From Chitinophagaceae bacterium PMP191F (GTDB taxonomy: Bacteria > Bacteroidota > Bacteroidia > Chitinophagales > Chitinophagaceae), in assembly GCA_001302245.1 (NCBI GenBank), contig LGYU01000003.1, positions 1 through 64,000 of the forward strand: a DNA stretch of 64,000 nucleotides. Direction: 5' to 3'. A model generated the notes under the pieces. It was given only the letters and a program-made list of their open reading frames with translations. It had not been told where the DNA came from and searched no databases. The number at the start of each line of letters is the position of its first letter. The first letter of the stretch is position 1. This document shows positions 44,714-52,236 of the stretch, piece after piece. The translations under genes and the position numbers were made by a program.

Positions 44714-44745
44714 CTTGTTTATTCCATGTATGTAACTGTATTTAA

Positions 44746-45972
44746 TTACGGATGCAGGTTCACAATAGCTCTTCTGTAATACTGGTAGTTAAGACCGGTA
44801 TTGTAAGGAGCCCAGTTGTCAAAACCATACCAGCCGTTGGCTGTTCCGTCCCAGCCCCAGTTCATGTGAAAATACAGGTAACCGGCACCACCGCCTGTAC
44901 CATCGGGATTGCACCAGAAAACATCATAGGTCATATAGCCATCGCATACCCACTCGTGTCCGTCCTGGTATTCTACCACCAGTCCGAACCAGGAAGTATT
45001 CTTGGTATTGTAACCACTTAAAATAACAGGCCAGTTATAGTTCAGCTGAGATTGTACGGTAGAATAACTGCTCAAACCATAGCTGATGTTCTGTGCAGAT
45101 GAGAATCCAAAAGTACCGGTCATGGCACCTGGAATATTGGCGTGGTTGGCACCGGAGCCATTGTCGCCATAACTCATTCCCACAGCACTACCAGCATCAC
45201 GCATCAGTCTTGCAACTTCGTAGTTGCCGGCGTTGTTAGGCATGGAAGCCCAGTTGTACGAAGAAGGCGTTTGCCAGTAACGCATTACCTGCGCCATAGC
45301 TGTAGCCACGCAACCGGTAGGGAAATGCCCGCAACGCCATCCGCTGGTATTGGCGGGGCAAAGATCATTGTACCCGCAGCCTTGTCCCCAGGTAGTGTTC
45401 ATCAGGGGCCCCTTGGTATACGTGTTACTGTACTCCTGGCAACCGGGATCTTCAGGCGGCATTAATTTTGCCAGTTGGGCAATTTTGTAATCTTTCGCTA
45501 CCATGCCCCATTCAGCATATGCTTTCTTTTCGGTGTCAAATTTTCCTTCGCGGATATTGTCAATACTTTCTTTGGTAGTTTCTACCCAGGATATGATACC
45601 GTAAGGGGCATTCTCCAGTTTGAACGATCCCTTATCACTATAAGCCAGGATAGGGTGTTCTTTCTGTTCCGCAGAAACAATTACAAATCCACCTTCATTT
45701 TCAAAATTGAATACATGGAAATAAGGCGACTGCGTTTCGCCGATTGTTTCCTCCTTTTGTATTCTCCGGGCAAGAGGAATAGCCTGTCTGCCTGCGCGGG
45801 AACCAGGCTGGTTAAAACTTCTTGCTGCAAACCCCTGGGCAACCTGTCGGGCAACATCAACCGATACCACTTCGGCATTTTTAACCGTTGGGATATCCAG
45901 TTTGTCTTTTTTTGAACAGGAGAACAAGAGCAATGCAGAAAATAGCAGTAATGAAAAGGATAATACTCTCAT
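44746..45972 (-). CDS. C10-family cysteine protease (streptopain-like) lipoprotein
   Basis: A 408-residue protease. The lipobox FSC (Cys19) follows a hydrophobic signal. A Spi-like inhibitory prodomain spans about 30-165 (FHVFNFENEGGFVIVSAEQ). The catalytic domain has FPTGCVATAMAQVMRYW with nucleophile Cys221, GHEWVCDGY with His339, and NWGWDG for the oxyanion tryptophan. The enzyme therefore looks intact and needs prodomain cleavage. No T9SS C-terminal domain is seen, so it is probably anchored to the outer membrane by lipid. The ATG at 45972 opens the signal peptide. Confidence 0.88.
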   Translation of the reverse strand: MRVLSFSLLLFSALLLFSCSKKDKLDIPTVKNAEVVSVDVARQVAQGFAARSFNQPGSRAGRQAIPLARRIQKEETIGETQSPYFHVFNFENEGGFVIVSAEQKEHPILAYSDKGSFKLENAPYGIISWVETTKESIDNIREGKFDTEKKAYAEWGMVAKDYKIAQLAKLMPPEDPGCQEYSNTYTKGPLMNTTWGQGCGYNDLCPANTSGWRCGHFPTGCVATAMAQVMRYWQTPSSYNWASMPNNAGNYEVARLMRDAGSAVGMSYGDNGSGANHANIPGAMTGTFGFSSAQNISYGLSSYSTVQSQLNYNWPVILSGYNTKNTSWFGLVVEYQDGHEWVCDGYMTYDVFWCNPDGTGGGAGYLYFHMNWGWDGTANGWYGFDNWAPYNTGLNYQYYRRAIVNLHP

Positions 45973-46273
45973 GTTTTGGTAAGGTTTAAATGAAGAATAG
46001 TGGTAGCGTTGAGGAAACAACGCTGTAGGTATAAATATACTGTAATGCCTACTAATGTAAGTGGGTATTTACACAAAAAAATGATATACCATATATTTGC
46101 AACCGAAAACTACGAACACTCGTTACGGTTATTAATATATAGAAAACCAAGTGCATAAAATATTACACTCAGATAGCCACTGCTGGTCCGGCAAAAACAC
46201 AAAATGTATTTTTTCCTGAACTTTTAAACATTGACACCGTATATTCCACATTCGCAGCTATAATTTTCCTCAT

Positions 46274-46303
46274 TTTGATATTTACCGGTTTTTTATATAT
46301 TTG
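46274..46303 (+). promoter_or_regulatory. Promoter of MarR-hutH-hutU operon
   Basis: TTTG (46274-46277), an 18-base spacer and TATATTTG (46296-46303) match the Bacteroidota consensus. Transcription would begin about 46310, only 14 bases before the MarR ATG. Confidence 0.85.
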
Positions 46304-46319
46304 TATAAGCACTTATACA
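46302..46319. promoter_or_regulatory. Operator palindrome on the hut promoter
   Basis: The perfect 8-base arms TGTATAAG and CTTATACA around CA overlap the last bases of the -7 element and the predicted start point. An 18-base palindrome of this size and location is a typical MarR dimer site. It probably represses its own operon. Confidence 0.75.
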
Positions 46320-46323
46320 TCTT

Positions 46324-46809
46324 ATGAGTTTTTACCAATCTCTCGGATACCTTGTTTTTGGCAGCCGGCTCAGGCGGCTGAGTGAAACCTTTTTGGCCGA
46401 CGTGAACGCCATTTACAAAGCACACAGGATCTCGTTTGACGCATCCTGGTTTCCTGTATTCTATATCCTTTCACGGCAGGAAACGGTTTCCATCCGCAAT
46501 ATTGCCGATGAGCTTTGTATTTCACACTCAGCTGTAAGCCAGTTGATCAGCAGTCTGCAACAGAAAGGACTGATCAAAACCACTACCGATACTACAGATG
46601 CCCGCAAAAAAGTGGTATCCTTTACAGCAAAAGGCGCTAAACTGCAACAAAAGATAGCGCCGGTTTGGGATGCACTGGGTACAGCCATGGAAGAACTGGC
46701 ATCCGAAGGCCAACACAGCAACAGTATACTGCCGGCCATTGCTGAAATGGAACAGGCCCTGGCTAAAAACTCCATTTTTGAACGTGTAGAACAAAAACTT
46801 TCCCGATAA
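46324..46809 (+). CDS. MarR-family transcriptional repressor of the hut operon
   Basis: A 161-residue winged-helix dimeric regulator. ISHSAVSQLISSLQQKGLI is the recognition helix, and TTDARKKVVSFTAKG the wing. It starts 5 bases after the palindrome. The stop is one base from hutH, so it is the first gene of the operon. The inducer is probably a histidine-pathway intermediate such as urocanate, which is inference. Many hut operons use HutC (GntR) or other regulators, so a MarR here is less usual. Confidence 0.9.
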   Translation: MSFYQSLGYLVFGSRLRRLSETFLADVNAIYKAHRISFDASWFPVFYILSRQETVSIRNIADELCISHSAVSQLISSLQQKGLIKTTTDTTDARKKVVSFTAKGAKLQQKIAPVWDALGTAMEELASEGQHSNSILPAIAEMEQALAKNSIFERVEQKLSR

Positions 46810-46810
46810 T

Positions 46811-48373
46811 ATGCCACAGGAATTTCAATATGGTATAGACCATTTAACGGCGGGCAAGGCCTTACAGATCGCTGCCGGTCAGCAGAAAGGAATATTGAGT
46901 GAAGCCGCTATGGCAAAGGTGAAGGCCAGCGAGCGATACGTACAGGAAATTGTTGATGCCAATAGAACTGTATATGGGGTAAACACTGGTTTTGGCATAC
47001 TGGCCAATACACCTATTTCAGAGCAGGATACACAAACGCTGCAACATAAGATACTCCAGAGTCATAGTGTAGGAGTAGGTGACCCGGTGCCTGTGGAAAT
47101 TGCCAAGCTGATGCTGATCACTAAAGTACATGCCCTGGCAAGAGGCTATTCCGGTGTACAACCCAAAACACTGGAACGCATTATCTGGCATATAGAGAAT
47201 GATGTAATACCGGTAGTTCCTGAAAAGGGCAGCGTCGGGGCATCGGGCGACCTGGCTCCGCTGGCACATCTGTTTCTGCCATTGATAGGCTTAGGAGAAG
47301 TATACCTGGAAGGGAAACGTATAAAAGCGCAGGAAGCATTACAGCAAACCGGTATGCAACCGCTGCAGTTAGGCCCCAAAGAAGGACTGGCATTGATCAA
47401 CGGTACACAATTTATATTGTCGTATGCCGTAAAGGGCGTACAACGGATGCACAACTGCCTGGAAGCAGCAGATATCATTGGCGCCATGAGCCTGGAAGCG
47501 CTTACCGGTACCAAAGCACCATTTGATGAGCGACTGCACCAGTTGCGTGCGTATACCGGCAACAGGCTGGTAGCACAACGTTTGCGGTTGCTGCTGCACA
47601 ACTCTGATATTATGCAGAGTCATGTGGATTGCGGACGCGTACAGGATCCTTACAGTCTGCGTTGTATGCCACAGGTGCACGGAGCATCACGCAATGCATG
47701 GCTGCACCTGAAAGAACTGACAGAAACAGAATTGAATTCAGTTACCGATAACCCGATCATCCTGAGTGCAGAAGATACCATCAGCGGAGGTAACTTTCAC
47801 GGACAGCCATTGGCACTACCATTGGATTATGCCTGTTTTGCAGCGGCGGAGGCCGGCAATATTGCAGACCGCAGGTGCTACCTGTTGCTGGAAGGCAAAT
47901 GGGGATTGCCGATGTTGCTGATGAAAGATGTAGGTTTAAACAGCGGTTTTATGATACCACAATACACTACAGCCGCACTGGTAACAGAAAACAAAACGCT
48001 TTGTTTCCCGGCAAGCGCAGACAGCATTCCTACTTCACTGGGGCAGGAAGACCACGTAAGTATGGGCAGCATCAGCGGACGTAAGTTGAATAAGATACTT
48101 GACAACCTGGAGCATATCCTGGCCATTGAATTACTCAGTGCCTGCCAGGCAATAGAATTCCGCAGACCGCTTAAAAGCAGCAGTATACTGGAATTTGCAC
48201 ATGATTATGTGCGCCGTTTTGTTGGCTTTGCAGAGGAGGACAGGATCTTTGCAGAAGATATTAATGAGATCACCCGTATTATACACGATCTTTCATTTGT
48301 ACAGGAAGTAAATGCATTTGCTACATCACAAAAAATACAACTGAACGAAAACTTCAATGCTTTTGAATTATAA
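46811..48373 (+). CDS. hutH: Histidine ammonia-lyase
   Basis: A 520-residue enzyme that removes ammonia from L-histidine to give urocanate, the first step of histidine catabolism. GSVGASGDLAPLAH contains Ala144-Ser145-Gly146, which cyclise to the MIO cofactor. NTGFG (58-62) and SSSILEFAHDYVRR fit the aromatic ammonia-lyase fold. Start is one base after the MarR stop. hutU follows 42 bases downstream. Confidence 0.96.
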   Translation: MPQEFQYGIDHLTAGKALQIAAGQQKGILSEAAMAKVKASERYVQEIVDANRTVYGVNTGFGILANTPISEQDTQTLQHKILQSHSVGVGDPVPVEIAKLMLITKVHALARGYSGVQPKTLERIIWHIENDVIPVVPEKGSVGASGDLAPLAHLFLPLIGLGEVYLEGKRIKAQEALQQTGMQPLQLGPKEGLALINGTQFILSYAVKGVQRMHNCLEAADIIGAMSLEALTGTKAPFDERLHQLRAYTGNRLVAQRLRLLLHNSDIMQSHVDCGRVQDPYSLRCMPQVHGASRNAWLHLKELTETELNSVTDNPIILSAEDTISGGNFHGQPLALPLDYACFAAAEAGNIADRRCYLLLEGKWGLPMLLMKDVGLNSGFMIPQYTTAALVTENKTLCFPASADSIPTSLGQEDHVSMGSISGRKLNKILDNLEHILAIELLSACQAIEFRRPLKSSSILEFAHDYVRRFVGFAEEDRIFAEDINEITRIIHDLSFVQEVNAFATSQKIQLNENFNAFEL

Positions 48374-48415
48374 GCGTATCGCTTACCACATCACGGTCAT
48401 TAAAAAATAAAAGAC

Positions 48416-50086
48416 ATGAGTACAAGTTTCGATTTTGCCAGGTACAAAACGCCCACCGGCAATACTTTACAATGCAAGGGCTGGATACAGGAAGCGGCCT
48501 TGCGCATGTTGCTGAACAATCTTGATCCGCAGGTGGCAGAACGCCCGGAAGACCTGATCGTGTATGGCGGACGTGGCAAAGCAGCCCGCAATATCGAAGC
48601 ACTGGAAAATATCATTGCGGCATTGAAAGTGCTGGAAAATGATGAATCATTACTGATTCAGAGCGGTAAGCCTGTGGGCATTGTACAAACACACAAAGAT
48701 GCACCACGTGTACTCATCTCCAATTCACAATTGGTACCCAGATGGGCAACCTGGCAGCATTTTGATGAACTGGAAAAGAAAGGCCTGATGATGTATGGAC
48801 AGATGACTGCCGGTAGCTGGATCTATATCGGTTCTCAGGGTATTGTACAGGGTACTTACGAGACCTATGCGGCAGCAGCGGATAAACATTTTGGTGGCAC
48901 GCTGGAAGGTACACTAAATGTAACTGCCGGTCTGGGTGGTATGGGTGGCGCACAACCACTGTCCATTACCATGAATGAAGGGGTGGCACTGATTGCAGAA
49001 GTAGAAGAATGGCGCATTGACAAACGGCTTGATACAAAATACCTGGATATAAAAATTACAGATATTGATGCCGCCATAGACCGTGCATTGGTGGCAAAAC
49101 AACAAGGAGAGGTATTGTCAATAGGCGTGCTGTGTAATGCAGTTACTTTACTGGAAAGATTACTGGAACGCAATATTATTCCCGATACATTAACGGATCA
49201 GACCTCTGCGCATGATCCGTTGATCGGTTACTGGCCGCATAGCATTTCGTATGAAGCTGCCAAAAAACTGCGTGAACAGGATCCGGAAAAATATATTGAC
49301 CTGGCTTATCAATCCATGTACAGACATGTGGAACTGATGTTGCAATTGCAACAACGCGGCGCTATTACTTTCGATTACGGGAATAATATCCGCGCACGCG
49401 CACAGGAACGCGGGCTGACCAATGCATTTGATTTTCCAGGTTTTGTACCGGCCTATATCCGCCCATTGTTCTGCGAAGGCAAAGGTCCGTTCCGATGGGC
49501 AGCCCTTAGTGGTGATCCGGCAGATATTGCAGTGACCGATGCAGTGATTGCAGAAATGTTCCCGCAGAACAGGTCATTACAACGCTGGTTGAAACTGGCT
49601 CGTGAAAAGATCGCATTCCAGGGATTACCGGCACGTATTTGCTGGCTGGGACAGGGAGAGCGGGAAAAAGCAGGACAGGCATTCAATGAACTGGTGAGAA
49701 CCGGGAAAGTAAAAGCACCAATCGTGATTGGTCGTGATCACCTTGATACAGGTTCTGTGGCATCACCCAATCGTGAAACCGAAGCGATGCTGGATGGCAG
49801 TGATGCGGTAGCAGACTGGCCATTGCTCAATGCGCTGATGAATACTGCAGGAGGTGCCAGTTGGGTAAGCCTGCATCATGGCGGTGGAGTAGGGATGGGA
49901 TATAGCATTCATGCAGGCATGGTGATTGTGGCAGATGGAACAGAAGATGCTGCCAAAAGACTTGCACGTGTGTTACGCAATGATCCGGGAATAGGTGTGA
50001 TCCGTCATGCAGATGCAGGATATGATATAGCGAAAAAAACAGCGGCTGAAAACAATCTTGATCTTACTGCACGTATTAGCAAATAA
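48416..50086 (+). CDS. hutU: Urocanate hydratase
   Basis: A 556-residue enzyme that hydrates urocanate to imidazolone propionate, using tightly bound [14 protein letters not shown] is at the N-terminus, [16 protein letters not shown] and [14 protein letters not shown] form the NAD site, and [15 protein letters not shown] closes the family signature. It is the last gene seen in the operon. The next enzymes of the pathway (hutI, hutG or hutF) are not in the window. Confidence 0.96.
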   Translation: MSTSFDFARYKTPTGNTLQCKGWIQEAALRMLLNNLDPQVAERPEDLIVYGGRGKAARNIEALENIIAALKVLENDESLLIQSGKPVGIVQTHKDAPRVLISNSQLVPRWATWQHFDELEKKGLMMYGQMTAGSWIYIGSQGIVQGTYETYAAAADKHFGGTLEGTLNVTAGLGGMGGAQPLSITMNEGVALIAEVEEWRIDKRLDTKYLDIKITDIDAAIDRALVAKQQGEVLSIGVLCNAVTLLERLLERNIIPDTLTDQTSAHDPLIGYWPHSISYEAAKKLREQDPEKYIDLAYQSMYRHVELMLQLQQRGAITFDYGNNIRARAQERGLTNAFDFPGFVPAYIRPLFCEGKGPFRWAALSGDPADIAVTDAVIAEMFPQNRSLQRWLKLAREKIAFQGLPARICWLGQGEREKAGQAFNELVRTGKVKAPIVIGRDHLDTGSVASPNRETEAMLDGSDAVADWPLLNALMNTAGGASWVSLHHGGGVGMGYSIHAGMVIVADGTEDAAKRLARVLRNDPGIGVIRHADAGYDIAKKTAAENNLDLTARISK

Positions 50087-50097
50087 AAGATATCACA

Positions 50098-50127
50098 AAG
50101 GCAAGGTTTATTCGCCAGCCTTGCCTT
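50098..50127 (+). terminator. Terminator-like hairpin after hutU
   Basis: The perfect arms AAGGCAAGG and CCTTGCCTT surround a 12-base loop. There is no long T-run, so termination may need Rho or be partial. Confidence 0.55.
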
Positions 50128-50228
50128 ACTAACTCCTTATTTTACAACATTATTTTGCCAGATTCAGGAGCATAATTATTTTTGTTTTCCGGTTTTGAAA
50201 CCAGGTAAGCGGTTTCATCAAAAAGGCA

Positions 50229-50302
50229 CGGGATGTAGCGCAGCCCGGTAGCGCGCTTCGTTCGGGACGAAGAGGCCGCTGGTTCGAATCCAGTCATCCC
50301 GA
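50229..50302 (+). tRNA. tRNA-Pro (anticodon CGG)
   Basis: A complete 74-base cloverleaf: acceptor CGGGATG/CATCCCG, D stem GCGC/GCGC, anticodon stem CTTCG/CGAAG around loop TTCGGGA (anticodon CGG), T arm GCTGG-TTCGAAT-CCAGT and discriminator A. The CCA tail is not encoded. It marks the left edge of the accessory region. A terminator hairpin follows. Confidence 0.92.
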
Positions 50303-50306
50303 CTTG

Positions 50307-50346
50307 AACAGGACAAATCTAACCAGTTTAGGTTTGTCCTGTTTTC
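50307..50346 (+). terminator. Terminator after tRNA-Pro
   Basis: The perfect arms AACAGGACAAA and TTTGTCCTGTT with a 15-base loop are followed by TTCTTT. Confidence 0.8.
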
Positions 50347-50356
50347 TTTAAGAAGA

Positions 50357-50782
50357 TTACTCTTTCACCAGTTCCTTTAAAAATTCATCAGGTGTGTATA
50401 CTGGCAAAGTAGGGATGGCTGCTTTTTGAAGATCTTTATCCCTGCTAATAAAAATATCCACTTTATGATGGATGGCTGTATAATATTGAAGGGCATCTTC
50501 AATATCTTTTATTTTGGAGTGTAAAGCGGTTAAGGTTATTTCATGGCCTATATCGATAACACCTACGTCTGCTAGCAGAGTCAGCAATAACTCCTTGGCT
50601 TTAGCATTGCCATATGCCTTGGTGAGCCAGTAGCCGACGATATGTACGATGGAGGGAGTAATAAAAGCTTGAATCTGCCCGTTTATCGCAAGCTCCATTA
50701 TTTTTCTGGCAACAGGGTAAGCTTCTCTTTTTAAAATAAAATCAAGCAGGATATTAGCATCCAGAAATACTCTAGAAGCCAT
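50357..50782 (-). CDS. PIN-domain toxin (VapC-like)
   Basis: A 141-residue PIN-domain ribonuclease. VFLDANILLDF supplies Asp8 of the acidic site. KIKDIEDALQYYTAI and VDIFISRDKDL carry the other conserved acidic residues. It overlaps the start of the upstream DUF6364 antitoxin gene by 11 bases, typical of coupled toxin-antitoxin genes. The family cleaves tRNA or rRNA. The specific target is unknown. Confidence 0.88.
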   Translation of the reverse strand: MASRVFLDANILLDFILKREAYPVARKIMELAINGQIQAFITPSIVHIVGYWLTKAYGNAKAKELLLTLLADVGVIDIGHEITLTALHSKIKDIEDALQYYTAIHHKVDIFISRDKDLQKAAIPTLPVYTPDEFLKELVKE

Positions 50783-51014
50783 ATTTTTCTGTTTGTTGCT
50801 CGTAAAACAGTTCTTTCAGATTGGCTTTCTGACCAATAGCAGGACTACTTAGTTGGTCTACCAAATGAAGAATGTTTTTTCTCTTGGCAGGCCTTGAAAT
50901 CCTTTTAAAATAAGTTTCGACCAACTCTGAAACACTGGTATGCCTGTTCGCAGCATATACTTTCATACTTTCCAGCAACGATTGATCAATAGTTAAATTT
51001 AATCTTGCTTTCAT
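50772..51014 (-). CDS. DUF6364-family antitoxin (ribbon-helix-helix type)
   Basis: An 80-residue protein. MKARLNLTIDQSLLESMKVYA and HTSVSELVETYFKRI resemble the N-terminal ribbon-helix-helix DNA-binding fold. The C-terminal tail is likely to wrap the PIN toxin. Its stop codon lies inside the toxin start, giving translational coupling. The ATG at 51014 gives the family N-terminus. The frame extends 11 codons further. Confidence 0.85.
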   Translation of the reverse strand: MKARLNLTIDQSLLESMKVYAANRHTSVSELVETYFKRISRPAKRKNILHLVDQLSSPAIGQKANLKELFYEQQTEKYGF

Positions 51015-51141
51015 TTTATTTTCCTGTTTATTTACAAATATACGCATTTTATTTATTTATGCGCATATCAGCTTCTCCGTTTGAATGTGCTTACTAGAGT
51101 ATTATTTGCATGTTTGATTTTCAACAATTTATCAATAAACG

Positions 51142-51217
51142 AGTTCGACAATTGTGCATCCTTCCCGACCAACAAGAGCCCTTCAAATCTTTGGACTTTG
51201 GAGGACTTTTTATTTAA
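51142..51217 (+). repeat. Decayed tRNA 3' end plus terminator, copy A
   Basis: AGTTCGACAATTGTGCATCC, TTCCCGACCA and a degenerate CCTTCAAATC/GACTTTGGAGG hairpin followed by TTTTTATTT form the same order as copy B (52083-52157): T-loop, acceptor with CCA, terminator. It looks like the end of a lost tRNA gene or an attachment-site remnant. Confidence 0.55.
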
Positions 51218-51330
51218 ATAATTCTAGCTCTACTCGTCGCTAAAGATTTGTTGTACAAAAGCCGAATGAGTTAGTAGAAGTTCGAATTCATTTAAGTTTA
51301 AAAATCTTATTTACGTTTAATCGAACAGCT

Positions 51331-51582
51331 TCAGCCCTTTAATTCTTTTGTCGCTGCTTTAATAAATGCAGCTTTGTCTTTTTTAACTTCTTTCAACATC
51401 ACCTTTCTGTCTTCTGGTATAGAAAAATATTTTTCAGCCCATAGATTTATTTCAATCATTAGAGGGAGCAAGTCAATTCATTTATTGGTTAGTTTGTATA
51501 ATACTTTTGCTTTACTACCCGGATGATCTAATTTTCAATGATTTTATTTTCTTCAAGTGCCTGTATTCTGTGTATCGGCTTA
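51331..51582 (-). pseudogene. HxlR-type winged-helix regulator remnant
   Basis: Read on minus, the pieces RIQALEENKIIEN, KAKVLYKLTNK (both frameshifted) and the intact tail MIEINLWAEKYFSIPEDRKV, MLKEVKKDKAAFIKAATKEL form the C-terminal half of an HxlR regulator. Internal stops and shifts break it, and the N-terminal half is missing. It lies next to and faces away from a remnant NADP-dependent oxidoreductase, the classic HxlR-target pair. Confidence 0.65.
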
Positions 51583-51587
51583 AAAAT

Positions 51588-51617
51588 AAAAAAATCGGGA
51601 TTACAACCCCGATTTTT
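51588..51617. terminator. Hairpin between the two pseudogenes
   Basis: AAAAATCGGG and CCCGATTTTT around an eight-base loop form a bidirectional terminator-like stem. Confidence 0.6.
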
Positions 51618-51640
51618 CATTTACACAGTTTATGAGATAG

Positions 51641-51958
51641 TGTCGCAAACTTATTTCTATCTCTGGTCCACCTGATCCCGGTTTTGCCGAAGAAATCAGA
51701 GCGCCCTGGTTCGTAAAACTAATAATGAGCATTTTGAGCGCGGGAGTGAGAAAAAAAGCAAAACGTCTTCATGTAAGCTTCTCATTTCTTTTTATGAGGG
51801 CAGAAGGGAATCAATTAAGCCAAATTACTTCACTTATTGATGCTGGTGTTATAAAACCGGTAATAGACAAAGTATTTCCATTTCTACAAATCAATGAAGC
51901 CATAGCATATGTAGAAACAGGCCGTGCAAAAGGAAAAGTTGTTATCAAAATCAAATAA
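51641..51958 (+). pseudogene. C-terminal remnant of NADP-dependent quinone/alkene oxidoreductase
   Basis: An open stretch of 105 codons preceded by a stop: KLISISGPPDPGFAEE, then LSAGVRKKAKRLHVSFSFLF, MRAEGNQLSQITSLIDAG, then VIKPVIDKVFPF and EAIAYVETGRAKGKVVIKIK. This is the end of a medium-chain dehydrogenase (zeta-crystallin-like). The N-terminal catalytic domain and NADPH-binding GxGxxG are absent, so it is inactive. Confidence 0.8.
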
Positions 51959-52082
51959 AGATATTTTTCAGCCACTCAGGTTCGCCATTTTGTTACGTTA
52001 ATTAAATCACGAAGTTTCTTTTCTTATCAACCGTCTGCTAAGCTTTGCTAAGCATGTTATTGCCTTTAATTCCTGTATCGGC

Positions 52083-52157
52083 AGGTTCGAAATCTGTCCA
52101 GTTCGCCCGACCAGAAAAAAAGCCCCTTAGATCGTTGGATCTGAAGGATTTTTAGTT
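52083..52157 (+). repeat. Decayed tRNA 3' end plus terminator, copy B
   Basis: GGTTCGAAATCTGTCCAG, GCCCGACCAG, CCTTAGATC-GTTG-GATCTGAAGG and ATTTTTAG are in the order T-loop, acceptor with CCA, terminator hairpin. The copy aligns with copy A over about 75 bases and has the better-preserved hairpin. Confidence 0.6.
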
Positions 52158-52236
52158 TTAAAAAAAATATTACTACACCTTCTCTCTATTCCGATTTATT
52201 GTTTCCAAATCATTTACATTAATTCGAATTAAAAGA

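Noticed and set aside
49453-49686. Short frames on minus across hutH and hutU.
   Set aside because: They are shadows in other frames with no domain support.
46811-50086. A complete histidine-degradation operon.
   Set aside because: Only hutH and hutU are present. hutI and hutG/hutF are not found in the window.
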